Below, one piece after another: positions 1-7,397 of a stretch of 64,000 bases of DNA. Under the pieces are notes generated by a model, which was not told the origin of the DNA, ran no database searches, and was given only the letters and a program-made list of their open reading frames with translations. The stretch lies in the NCBI GenBank assembly GCA_017535725.1, contig JAFXTO010000017.1, positions 1 to 64,000 of the forward strand, read 5' to 3'. How positions within the stretch are numbered: position 1 is the stretch's first letter; every line of letters begins with the position of its first letter. A program made the position numbers and the translations under genes. Source of the DNA: Bacteroidaceae bacterium (GTDB lineage Bacteria; Bacteroidota; Bacteroidia; Bacteroidales; Bacteroidaceae).

Positions 1-43
1 GGACCAGCATCTCGTAGTCGAATGATGAATGTTTCTTTGCCAT
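1..43 (-). CDS. 5' end of an unidentified gene (partial)
   Basis: A reading frame on the minus strand begins with ATG at 43 and runs off the left edge after 14 codons (MAKKHSSFDYEMLV). A Bacteroidota -7 box (TACCTTTG) lies only four bases upstream of the ATG, so the transcript would have almost no leader, or the true start is the in-frame Met at codon 12. Too little is present to name the family. Confidence 0.5.
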   Translation of the reverse strand, partial: MAKKHSSFDYEMLV

Positions 44-47
44 GGTG

Positions 48-55
48 CAAAGGTA
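48..55 (-). promoter_or_regulatory. TAnnTTTG -7 promoter element
   Basis: TACCTTTG on the minus strand matches the Bacteroidota primary sigma-factor -7 consensus TAnnTTTG. It sits directly upstream of the partial gene at the left edge. I do not see a clear TTG at the -33 position. Confidence 0.5.
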
Positions 56-250
56 ACACTTTTAAACGACATTTGTTCCGTTGTGGGAAGATTTTTTGGT
101 TAGGCTATGGGGCTATCCACGGAAAATCACACCTGCGCCTAAATTTGTGGTTTCATTCACGAACAATTCATGTAAAGATTGAAAAGATGAATCCTTTTTG
201 TCAGCAATTCGGCTGCAATCCGATTCTTACAACAATTATCCATGAATGTT

Positions 251-390
251 AAGTAAATGTTCATAATTAGTTTACATAATAATATTTTCGAAGATTGACG
301 GATGGATTCTCGGAGATTGACGTTTAAAACATTTATTCCCAGCGATTAAGATTCGACGTCAATCGCCATCAATCTAATCGTCAATCTCTA
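251..390. promoter_or_regulatory. Intergenic region with repeated AGATTGACG boxes
   Basis: The intergenic stretch of about 450 bases (56-507) contains no convincing gene. It holds AGATTGACG at 292-300 and 314-322 and the inverse form CGTCAATC at 357-364 and 379-386, giving two direct and two inverted copies. This could be an operator, a degenerate mobile-element remnant or a cruciform. An AT-rich motif at 251-281 (containing GTTCATAATTAGTTT) recurs at 37582-37611. The function of either is unknown. Confidence 0.35.
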
Positions 391-507
391 TAAATAATTA
401 TACGTTGTTACTTATTTCGGGAAACATAACAAATAGCACAAATTGTATTGTAAGCAGGGCAAATAGCACCATTTTGGCCGCCTCGCCGTATTATCTTCCT
501 CTTTTTC

Positions 508-538
508 TTGGATAATCTGTGGATTAGCTGTATCTTTG
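508..538 (+). promoter_or_regulatory. Bacteroidota-type promoter for the 727-aa lipoprotein
   Basis: TATCTTTG at 531-538 matches the -7 consensus TAnnTTTG and TTG at 508-510 matches the -33 element, with 20 bases between them. The start codon of the lipoprotein gene follows at 558, leaving a short leader. Confidence 0.7.
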
Positions 539-557
539 CATCAAATATCAACCCACG

Positions 558-2741
558 ATGATGCAAATGCAACGAAATATCCTGTGGCGAGTCGTTCTAT
601 TCCTGTTCGTCGCCACCTTCACCTGTACGTTCAGCTCTTGTGACAAGGAGTTGCCGGAGAATGTACCTGAGAATAGTCCCGACACTCCGACCAAGCCGAC
701 CGGCGAGGTGAAGTTCTCCATCGCCTCCACGGGCGGCACGGGCCAGGGAACGGCGGCGGCTCCTGCCGTGGTGCAGATGGGCGACACCCTCGACATGACC
801 ATCAGCCAGACCAGCAGCTACTCCGACCCCAACGGTAGCCAGTTCACTTGTCAGCCGAAAGCGGTTATCCGCCTTTCCTCCACAAGCGACACCCTTTATG
901 TGAAGGATTTCAAGGTGCTGACCACCGTCAAGGAAAGCTCCAGGACTCCCTCTGAAACGCAATCAGGTGAAAAGCTCACCAAAAAGACGTTACAAACCTT
1001 CAATGTCGGTGGTAAAGAGGTCGTTTTTGATTTGGCATATGATATTTTTAATCATATCAATTCTCAAAACCAGAGTATTGAAATGCCATATGTCAAGGTG
1101 AACTCTGCCAATTATGGCACTGCCCAATTAGAAGAAACAAGAAGTGCTACTATGCCTCCTGCTGTTATGACGGGAATGAAAATTACCCCTCATGGGCCGC
1201 AAACGCGTGGTACTATTGTTGATTCTACGGCATTTGATGTAAACGTTGCGTTTAACTTGGAAATTGAAAGTGTCAACACTAAAGAGCCTCAAAAGCAGAC
1301 ATTATCGTTTGAAGTAGAGTTCTTAGCAGTGGTTGAATCTACAACCGAGTATCCGGATCCGGAGATGCAGTTCAGCTATCAACTCCAAGTTCTGGGCGGC
1401 ACCAACAGCACAGCTTCGCCTTTTGTGCAAAATCCTGGAGAGACAATGCATCTTCAGTGGGTAGGAAGTAGCCAATATAGCTATTTTTTCATTCAAGATC
1501 GTACCAGCCAGACAATCAAGTACGAGCCAAAGGCCGAAGTAACACTTTTTGCACCTCAAGATACTTTGTGGGTAACCAATAAAGAAGAGTTGGAGCAACT
1601 TGTGGCAACTGATGCTGTAATAACCCAAGAGGGCACCTCCCCATTGGTAACAAAGGGACAGAAAACATTCAGCATAGCAGGAGAAAATCTCCCGGTTAAC
1701 TGGAGTTATGACACTTATGATTCTATAAACGCCGAAGGGTCAGATGTGGCTGTGCCATATTTGGAACTTAGCGAACCACAAATTGTGAGTGTGCATGCAA
1801 AAGAATTGCCAAATGCAACTGTTCCCGGCAAACAGGCCAAGGTTTACGAGGTGGAAATACGCCTATCTCAAGAGCTCAAAAGTGTGAATACACCGGAAAG
1901 TCACGTTGAAACAATAGAATACATTGTGAAACGTATTGGTGTAATAGAGGTTAAGCTTGTGAAAGTGGTATACCGCAAAGATTGGACATGGGTTGATCAT
2001 CATGATAATATGATGTTGGCTTATTACCCGATGGTACATCGTGACCGTATCTATTCGACAGGTGAAACCTTCACTGATACGTTTAGAGATTTCGGTCACT
2101 TGGCAGATGAGTATATACCTTTTGCAATTGGTGGAGAACCAGTGCAAGAAGTTTCAGATGGGGTATTAATACGTACCAGATGGCCTGATGACTACCGAGA
2201 TAGTATTCTTATTGGGTATTATAGTGCGAGTGTTCCAAGTTTATCTAAGGTTTTTGATGTGTTTGAGTATGAAGGGGATATCCCTAAAGCAGGATACAGT
2301 ACTTCACCTCCTGGAACATGGGATGAATATCAGGTTGGTAAAACCTACCAAAATTTGGATATATCGCTTGATGAGGTAGAAGTGGTTGGTGCAGATAGTG
2401 TCTCCACAAAACCCAGTGGTTGGTATGTTTATCGTCCGGATTGTGATTATGTGAGCTTTGTTTGTATCTATAATGACGAATTTCGTTTATTACAGGGAGA
2501 AATGCATATATCTTTTTATGACCAATTTTTGGTAATAGATGGACAGATGATAAACTTCCTGGAATATCGCGGACCAATGAACTTTAGCTACCACAAAGAT
2601 AATATCACCATGCCTAACGGGGCGCCGGGGTTTGTTTATACCACGGAATTTAGGCGAAGATTCCTGGAAAAGAATTTCTATTTCTGCCGAATAGACTCAA
2701 TCTACCAACAACAGCCTAATCCGGAGAATTCTAAACCCTAG
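558..2741 (+). CDS. Surface lipoprotein with two tandem domains, function unknown
   Basis: A 727-residue protein with a lipoprotein signal peptide: basic start, hydrophobic stretch, then FSSC-DKE as lipobox with Cys near residue 28. An acidic-hydroxyl linker follows. Two homologous domains come next (about residues 50-255 and 262-455). Each has a KAVIRL/KAEVTL strand, a DTLYV/DTLWV strand, a Lys-rich TF.V.G/TFSIAG segment and a final ESVNT/KSVNT strand. A distinct C-terminal region (about 460-727) is rich in Tyr and Trp. I do not recognise a named family. It is probably an outer-membrane or surface lipoprotein. It has its own promoter at 508-538 and ends at a strong terminator shared with the convergent lipoprotein gene. 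Confidence 0.75.
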   Translation: MMQMQRNILWRVVLFLFVATFTCTFSSCDKELPENVPENSPDTPTKPTGEVKFSIASTGGTGQGTAAAPAVVQMGDTLDMTISQTSSYSDPNGSQFTCQPKAVIRLSSTSDTLYVKDFKVLTTVKESSRTPSETQSGEKLTKKTLQTFNVGGKEVVFDLAYDIFNHINSQNQSIEMPYVKVNSANYGTAQLEETRSATMPPAVMTGMKITPHGPQTRGTIVDSTAFDVNVAFNLEIESVNTKEPQKQTLSFEVEFLAVVESTTEYPDPEMQFSYQLQVLGGTNSTASPFVQNPGETMHLQWVGSSQYSYFFIQDRTSQTIKYEPKAEVTLFAPQDTLWVTNKEELEQLVATDAVITQEGTSPLVTKGQKTFSIAGENLPVNWSYDTYDSINAEGSDVAVPYLELSEPQIVSVHAKELPNATVPGKQAKVYEVEIRLSQELKSVNTPESHVETIEYIVKRIGVIEVKLVKVVYRKDWTWVDHHDNMMLAYYPMVHRDRIYSTGETFTDTFRDFGHLADEYIPFAIGGEPVQEVSDGVLIRTRWPDDYRDSILIGYYSASVPSLSKVFDVFEYEGDIPKAGYSTSPPGTWDEYQVGKTYQNLDISLDEVEVVGADSVSTKPSGWYVYRPDCDYVSFVCIYNDEFRLLQGEMHISFYDQFLVIDGQMINFLEYRGPMNFSYHKDNITMPNGAPGFVYTTEFRRRFLEKNFYFCRIDSIYQQQPNPENSKP

Positions 2742-2757
2742 TTTCTTTGACAACATG

Positions 2758-2795
2758 AAAAAACACCGCTGACCTTGTGGTCAGCGGTGTTTTTG
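2758..2795. terminator. Bidirectional rho-independent terminator
   Basis: A near-perfect stem, ACACCGCTGACC / GGTCAGCGGTGT with a TTGT loop (arms about 2763-2774 and 2779-2790), is flanked by A and T runs on both sides. It lies between the convergent genes ending at 2741 and 2811, so it can terminate both transcripts. Confidence 0.9.
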
Positions 2796-2810
2796 TATAA
2801 GCCGCTATTT

Positions 2811-3326
2811 TTATTTAGGGAGGGAGCTGAGTGAATCGCCCTCGCAGGTAAAAGCCTTCCAGGCATCACCGACAAAGAGATAGAGCGTATCGGGCTCCTC
2901 GCGTGCGGCTTGTTGGGTTCGTATGGAGACACCCGTCTTCGGGAAATAGTAGAACCACTGATTGTAGTTCGTACCTAAATAATAGTCCATACCCTGTTTC
3001 TTCCAATGAGCCTCTATGTGGTTAAATGTGTCGAACCATCCCACCAGCTCGCCGTCTGGTCGATACACCCAAATCTGCTTGACGCCCTCCACCGTCTTCA
3101 CACAGATAACAAAAATGCCATCGAAGGTAATTTGCTGGTAGCTATCTGGCGCAACGACCACGCTGTCTGTGCCCGTCACCCGTACTCCCTGCAGCGTCCA
3201 TTTCCCCGCCGCATCCTTTGCCGCAAAAGTTTCTAACGTGGACGTCAGAGGTGTTGTCTTTGGGCCGCACGCTGCCATAGTCAGCACGACCCAGCCCACA
3301 ACCATCCAAATAGTTCTATGTCTCAT
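2811..3326 (-). CDS. Small lipoprotein, unknown function
   Basis: Predicted protein of 171 residues starting at MRHRTIW. The open frame extends 59 codons further upstream into the uxaA coding region, but the start at 3326 gives a classical lipoprotein signal (Arg/His n-region, hydrophobic core, LTMAAC). Codons at 3341 and 3344 are alternative starts. The mature part has strands ending in QIWVYRPDGELVGWFD, DYYLGTNYNQWFYYFPKTG and a C-terminal LYLFVGDAWKAF, resembling a small beta-sheet domain. It lies 40 bases after uxaA on the same strand and may be the last gene of that operon. No family recognised. Confidence 0.65.
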   Translation of the reverse strand: MRHRTIWMVVGWVVLTMAACGPKTTPLTSTLETFAAKDAAGKWTLQGVRVTGTDSVVVAPDSYQQITFDGIFVICVKTVEGVKQIWVYRPDGELVGWFDTFNHIEAHWKKQGMDYYLGTNYNQWFYYFPKTGVSIRTQQAAREEPDTLYLFVGDAWKAFTCEGDSLSSLPK

Positions 3327-3366
3327 GTTGGTGATTTCCATCATTTGGGTGGAAGGAGGGCGGTGG

Positions 3367-5151
3367 CTACAGCGTGACTCCTGTCTTGAAGATGGCGAAT
3401 TCGGCGTTGCCGTGGATCTCGGCGGTGGTGCGGATGCGTCCGGAGGCGACGTCGATGATGTAGGCGATGAAGCGCTGTAGCAGTTCTTCCATGGGAACGT
3501 CATCGAGCAGCACCCCTGCGTCGAAGTCTATCCACTGGGGTTTGCGGCGTGCCAACTCACTGTTGGTGGAAACCTTCAGCGTGGGCACAAAGGTGGAGAA
3601 GGGGGTGCCGCGGCCGGTAGTGAAGAGGACAAGTTGGCAGCCGGCTGCGGCAAGGGCGGTAGAGGCCACGAGGTCGTTGCCGGGGGCGGAGAGAAGAAAA
3701 ATTCCAGAAGACTCTCCCCCCGCCCTCCCTTTCTGGGAGGGAGCAGAATGTATTTGACAGGCAGAAATCCCTTCAGAGTCATTGGTGACCGCTCCCTCCC
3801 TAACAGGGAGGGCGGGGGGAGAGTCTAACCTTTCCCCATATTCCAGTACACCGACAACGGGGGCGGTACCTGCTTTCTGTGTGCAGCCGAGGGCTTTTTC
3901 CTCGAGGGTGGAGATGCCTCCGGCTTTGTTACCGGGCGACGGGTTCTCGCCTACGGGTTGGCCGTGGCTGAGGAAGTAGTTCTTGAAATTGTTGATGAGG
4001 TCCTTAGTCTGCTGCAACACTTCGTCAGAGACGGCGCGGCGCATGAGGATGGTCTCGGCGCCAAACATCTCGGGCACTTCGGTGAGGATGGCGGTACCGC
4101 CCTGCTGCATACAGAGATAGTCGGTGAAGACACCCAGCAGCGGATTGGCCGTGATGCCTGAGAAACCGTCGGAACCGCCACACTTCAGGCCCACGCGGAG
4201 TTTAGATAAAGGAACGGGCACGCGCTCAAAGGTCTGTGCCTGCTCGTAGAGTTCCTTGACGATCTTAACACCAGTTTCCACCTCATCGCCCTCCACTTCC
4301 TGACAGACCATGAAGCGGATACGCTGGCGGTCATAGTCTCCCAGCATCGCCTCGAAGTCGCGAGGTTGGTTGTTCTCGCATCCGAGCCCTACGACGAGGA
4401 CACCGCCGGCATTGGGATGAAGCACCATGTCACGCAGGATTTTCCGTGTGTTCTCGTGGTCATCACTGAGCTGGGAGCAGCCGTAGTTGTGGGGGAAGTA
4501 CAAAATAGACAAAGACTCTCCCCCCGCCCTCCCTTTCTGGGAGGGAGCAGAATGTATTTGACAGGCAGAAATCCCCTCAGAGTCATTGGTGACTGCTCCC
4601 TCCCAGAAAGGGAGGGCGGGGGGAGCGTCTATTTTTGCTTTCTCCACAATCTGGCGGCAGATGCCATTGACACAGCCGACGGTGGGGATTACCCAGATGT
4701 CGTTGCGGATGCCCACTTGACCATCGGGACGGGGGAAGCCGAGGAAAAAGGAAGACTCTCCCCCCGCCCTCCCTTTCTGGGAGGGAGCAGAATGTATTTG
4801 ACAGGCAGAAATCCCTTCAGAGTCATTGGTAATCGCTCCCTCCCTCGCTCGGCTCGAAGAGACGCTTGACCCTTCAAGAACAGGGAGGGCGGGGGGAGAG
4901 TCTGTTTCTTTTAGTGTGATTCCACTATAATCCAGCGTTCCGCTGAGGTTGGTGGCGATGTTATGGTGGTCCACCAGTTCGCCCTTGCGGATGGCGCGGG
5001 TGGCGTGGCCAATCGGGTAGCCGTATTTGATGACATCCTCGCCTTCTGCGATGTCTCGAAGGGCGAACTTATGACCCGCAGGAACGCCGGGCATGGCTTG
5101 CAGAGCCACGGCCACGGTGTCCAAGGGATTTATTTGAAGGAACTCTTTCAA
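3367..5151 (-). CDS. uxaA: Altronate dehydratase family protein carrying three in-frame palindromic insertions
   Basis: This 594-residue protein belongs to the UxaA/GarD family, which dehydrates sugar acids such as D-altronate to 2-keto-3-deoxy acids. Visible family blocks are the N-terminal SAF-like part (IAEGEDVIKYGYPIGHA), the VGIRND.W..PTVGCVN block, HNYGCSQ, GLGCENNQ, LKCGGSDGFSG, and C-terminal FTTGRGTPF and TAEIHGNAE. Three extra segments of 50, 39 and 39 residues, all ending in HSAPSQKGRAGGES, interrupt conserved blocks. They are the translations of the palindromic elements at 4753-4903, 4513-4630 and 3709-3826. Without them the protein would be near 466 residues, below the usual family length of about 495. 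It follows uxaB in the sugar cluster and may act on altronate or on another aldonate such as fuconate (inference). Whether the enlarged enzyme folds is untested. Confidence 0.85.
   Translation of the reverse strand: MKEFLQINPLDTVAVALQAMPGVPAGHKFALRDIAEGEDVIKYGYPIGHATRAIRKGELVDHHNIATNLSGTLDYSGITLKETDSPPALPVLEGSSVSSSRAREGAITNDSEGISACQIHSAPSQKGRAGGESSFFLGFPRPDGQVGIRNDIWVIPTVGCVNGICRQIVEKAKIDAPPALPFWEGAVTNDSEGISACQIHSAPSQKGRAGGESLSILYFPHNYGCSQLSDDHENTRKILRDMVLHPNAGGVLVVGLGCENNQPRDFEAMLGDYDRQRIRFMVCQEVEGDEVETGVKIVKELYEQAQTFERVPVPLSKLRVGLKCGGSDGFSGITANPLLGVFTDYLCMQQGGTAILTEVPEMFGAETILMRRAVSDEVLQQTKDLINNFKNYFLSHGQPVGENPSPGNKAGGISTLEEKALGCTQKAGTAPVVGVLEYGERLDSPPALPVREGAVTNDSEGISACQIHSAPSQKGRAGGESSGIFLLSAPGNDLVASTALAAAGCQLVLFTTGRGTPFSTFVPTLKVSTNSELARRKPQWIDFDAGVLLDDVPMEELLQRFIAYIIDVASGRIRTTAEIHGNAEFAIFKTGVTL
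3709..3826 (-). repeat. P1 palindromic element inside uxaA (copy 1)
   Basis: The element has terminal inverted repeats AGACTCTCCCCCCGCCC / GGGCGGGGGGAGAGTCT. Each arm carries an inner hairpin (CTCCCTCCC..GGGAGGG), and a less palindromic centre separates them. It reads open in the uxaA frame and adds 39 residues ([11 protein letters not shown]...GRAGGES) between the YGE and GIFLL..PGND blocks of the enzyme. Its centre is almost identical to that of the other two uxaA copies. Confidence 0.9.
4513..4630 (-). repeat. P1 palindromic element inside uxaA (copy 2)
   Basis: Same architecture and centre as the copy at 3709-3826. The arm facing 4630 has one changed base (GCGTC instead of GAGTC), so the encoded segment starts DAPPALPFWEG rather than DSPPALP. 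It adds 39 residues in frame just before the conserved HNYGCSQ block. Confidence 0.9.
4753..4903 (-). repeat. P1 palindromic element inside uxaA (copy 3, long-loop variant)
   Basis: Same ends and centre as the other uxaA copies, but the arm near 4903 has an expanded hairpin loop of about 33 extra bases (GCTCGGCTCGAAGAGACG...). That loop contains its own small stem CTTGA-CCCT-TCAAG. It adds 50 residues in frame, near residues 80-130. The same long loop recurs at 13812-13852 and 32257-32292. Confidence 0.9.
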
Positions 5152-5223
5152 ATCATTAATAGATTAATGGATTAACAAATAATCTTTCAGCGTTTCAATC
5201 TTGAGTCCACTTGTTATGCTTTT

Positions 5224-5310
5224 GCCCTTACAGGGCGTCCCTATAACCCGTTGATGATTACCCAGGGCGATGCCCTGGGCTGGTGGCTTACAGTCCTTTC
5301 AGGACTTTTT
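5224..5310. repeat. Intergenic cluster of three small hairpins
   Basis: Between uxaB and uxaA are three perfect stems in a row: GCCCT-tac-AGGGC (5224-5236), CCCAGGGC-gat-GCCCTGGG (5261-5279) and AGTCCT-ttc-AGGACT followed by T's (5292-5310). The regular arrangement resembles a dispersed intergenic repeat rather than a single terminator. The last stem could terminate plus-strand transcripts. Confidence 0.6.
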
Positions 5311-5317
5311 AAAGTAG

Positions 5318-5445
5318 ACTCAATCTTTCAACGTTTCAACCTTTCAACGTTTCAACCTTTCAATGTTTCAACCTTTCAACGTTTCAACCTTTCAATGTTT
5401 CAATGTTTCAACCTTTCAACGTTTCAACGTTTCAACTTTTCCACC
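5318..5445. repeat. TTTCAAC tandem repeat tract
   Basis: A tract of tandemly repeated TTTCAACG/TTTCAACC/TTTCAATG units of 8 bases runs for about 125 bases and overlaps the last codons of uxaB (C-terminus MMKTVEKLKR). Similar tracts in either orientation occur at 21429-21511. This is a simple-sequence repeat that may vary in length between strains. Confidence 0.8.
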
Positions 5446-6971
5446 GTTTTCATCATACCATCGTGCAGGATGTGGTCGATGCTCTCGGCGAGAAGGTCGG
5501 TGAGGCCTGGGATGGTGTTGAGGTCGCCGTGTTCGTGCCAGATGAGATCTTGAGCGGCGAGTACACCTTCAGCCACTTTCCGCGTGTCGCCCGTGGCCCA
5601 CAGGTCGGTGAGGAGTTGCATGATGTGCGGGTCATCGTTGGGCTGGATGGGAGTGCCGTCGGCGCGCTGGCCACCTCGGTAATAAACGCAGATGGCGGCG
5701 AGACCGAGGACGATGCCGCGGGGCAAGGTGCCTTTGCGCTGTAGGAAGGTCTTCAGGCCGGGCAGGTCGCGCGTCTGGAACTTGGGGAAGCTATTGAGCA
5801 TGATGCTGGTGAGCTGGTGGTCGACGAAGGGGTTGCAGAAGCGTTCCATCACATCATCGGCGAAGCGGCGCAGTTCGTCCTCGGGCAGGTTGAGGGTAGG
5901 CAGCAACTCATCGTACATCACGCGACGGATGAAGGGACCAATGACCTCATGCTGGCAAGCATCGCGCACGATGTTCAGGCCAGCGAGGAAGGCGATGGGC
6001 GAGAGCACGGTGTGCGGGCCGTTGAGGAGCGTCACCTTGCGTTCGTGGTAGGGCGATTCGTCGTGGGTGAAGATAACGTGCAGTCCTGCCTTATTTGCCG
6101 GGAATTCGCTGGCGAGTTGCTCGATGGACAGGTTCGGTGCGGTCTCGATGACCCAGAGGTGGAAGGCTTCGGCCTGAACGACCATCTGGTCGGCATAGCC
6201 CACCTGCTGTTGGATGGCATCGATGTCCTTTCGCGGGAAGCCCGGCACGATGCGGTCCACAAGTGTGGCGCAGACGTAACATGACTGTTCGAACCACGTG
6301 CGAAATACCTCGAAATCAGCACCGAGGTCTTCCTGCCACAGCTCGATGTATTGGCGGATGCAGTCCACGAGGTGATGGCCGTTCTGGAAGATGAGCTCGC
6401 AGGGGAAGATGATGAGGCCTTTCGTGGGGTCTCCATTGAAGGCACGGAAGCGGTGATAAAGCAGTTGGGTGAGCTTGGCAGGGTAGGAGGAGGGCGGCGT
6501 GTCGGCAAGACGACATTCGGGGTCGAAGGCGATGCCAGCCTCTGTCGTGTTGGAGATGACAAAGCGGATATCAGGCTGTGTGGCCAGGGCGAGGAAGGCT
6601 GCGTGGTCGGTGTAGGGGTTCACGGTACGACTGACGCTGTCGATGAGCTCGAGGGAGTTCACGGGCTGGCCGTCGATGAGGCCCTGCAGGTTGACGTGGT
6701 AGAGGCAGTCCTGCGCCTGCAGGCGGTCTGCCATCCCCTGGGCGATGGGTTGCACGATGACGACGGATGCGTCGAAATCAGTCTTCTGGTCCATCTGCCA
6801 GACAATCCAGTCGATGAATGCGCGGAGGAAGTTACCTTCGCCGAATTGTATGATGCGCTCCGGGCGCTTCGCCTTGGGAGCGGTGGTGGTGTTGAGGGGT
6901 TGGATATCGGACTCTCCCCCCGCCCTCCCTGTTAGGGAGGGAGCAGAATGATTTTGAGTTGATGTTTTCAT
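5424..6971 (-). CDS. uxaB: Tagaturonate reductase / altronate oxidoreductase (mannitol dehydrogenase family)
   Basis: A 515-residue member of the polyol/mannonate-type long-chain dehydrogenases, which interconvert tagaturonate and altronate with NAD(H). Family features are IIQFGEGNFLRAFIDW near the start (nucleotide-binding glycine region), VISNTTEAGI, the YADQMVVQAEAFHLWVIE block and the KVTLLNGPHTVLSPIAFLAG active-site segment. The first ~21 residues (ending [14 protein letters not shown]) are encoded by the P1 element, which also supplies the ATG. The native protein would begin near DIQPLN. The ATG overlaps the TGA of the upstream DUF559 gene (ATGA), so translation is probably coupled. uxaA lies downstream, separated by repeats. 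Confidence 0.9.
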   Translation of the reverse strand: MKTSTQNHSAPSLTGRAGGESDIQPLNTTTAPKAKRPERIIQFGEGNFLRAFIDWIVWQMDQKTDFDASVVIVQPIAQGMADRLQAQDCLYHVNLQGLIDGQPVNSLELIDSVSRTVNPYTDHAAFLALATQPDIRFVISNTTEAGIAFDPECRLADTPPSSYPAKLTQLLYHRFRAFNGDPTKGLIIFPCELIFQNGHHLVDCIRQYIELWQEDLGADFEVFRTWFEQSCYVCATLVDRIVPGFPRKDIDAIQQQVGYADQMVVQAEAFHLWVIETAPNLSIEQLASEFPANKAGLHVIFTHDESPYHERKVTLLNGPHTVLSPIAFLAGLNIVRDACQHEVIGPFIRRVMYDELLPTLNLPEDELRRFADDVMERFCNPFVDHQLTSIMLNSFPKFQTRDLPGLKTFLQRKGTLPRGIVLGLAAICVYYRGGQRADGTPIQPNDDPHIMQLLTDLWATGDTRKVAEGVLAAQDLIWHEHGDLNTIPGLTDLLAESIDHILHDGMMKTVEKLKR

Positions 6972-7397
6972 TTAAAGTATGATTCTATTTGAGATAAGAC
7001 GTTTTGGGTGTTGTAAAGGACTTCTTCATTAGAGAAACGCAGGACGTGAAAGCCCATACTTTCCAGATGTTGTTCTCTAACTGCATCATCTTCTTGTTGT
7101 TGACGCTCTGCATGATAGCCTCCATCCACTTCGATGACAAGGCCTTCACGCTGCGAGACGAAATCAACGATGTAATCACCTATAATATATTGCCTGTTGA
7201 ATCGAGTTCCAACGTCCAATGTACGCAGTTCTTCCCACAGAACGGATTCCGCAAGGGTCATATTACGACGATTCTCTCTTGCAAAATCCTTCAAGAGCGC
7301 ATATCTGTCAGGTGACGCTGATCGATAATCCATCTTAGTTTAGGCTGTTTCCCGAGGTGACAGCTCCCTCCCGGAAAGGGAGGGCGGGGGGAGAGTC
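6909..7397 (-). mobile_element. P1 palindromic element with DUF559 nuclease gene (copy A1)
   Basis: The unit runs from GACTCTCCCCCC at 6910 to GGGGGGAGAGTCT ending at 7397-7398. Both ends carry the same arm with an inner hairpin, and between them lies one small gene for a DUF559 endonuclease. On the uxaB side the element contributes the start codon and N-terminus of uxaB. On the other side it abuts the TAG stop of the zinc dehydrogenase, with the stop codon spanning the junction. A second copy at 11486-11970 has the same structure. I see no clear target-site duplication. The mobile-element call is an inference from the repeated structure. Confidence 0.75.
6968..7333 (-). CDS. DUF559 / Vsr-like endonuclease, element-encoded
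   Basis: A 121-residue protein of the DUF559 family, a compact PD-(D/E)XK (very-short-patch-repair-like) nuclease fold. Likely catalytic residues are E29 (LAESVLW), D57 (YIVDF), E68 and D70 (VIEVDGG) and H74, all present. RFNRQYIIGDYIVDF is the family signature. It is 93% identical (9 substitutions) to the copy at 11545-11910. It sits entirely between the two arms of a P1 element, its TGA overlapping the ATG of uxaB. It has no recognisable promoter, so expression probably depends on read-through from the sugar operon. A role in cutting DNA for spread of the element is inferred from position only. Confidence 0.88.
   Translation of the reverse strand: MDYRSASPDRYALLKDFARENRRNMTLAESVLWEELRTLDVGTRFNRQYIIGDYIVDFVSQREGLVIEVDGGYHAERQQQEDDAVREQHLESMGFHVLRFSNEEVLYNTQNVLSQIESYFK

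Noticed and set aside
22..252. Plus-strand 76-codon frame at the left edge
   Set aside because: It overlaps the promoter and start of the minus-strand partial gene and has no ribosome-binding or family support.
3709..4903. P1 copies as ordinary intergenic terminators
   Set aside because: Several copies lie inside coding sequence in frame, and the others are read through as leaders of downstream genes, so termination cannot be their main effect.
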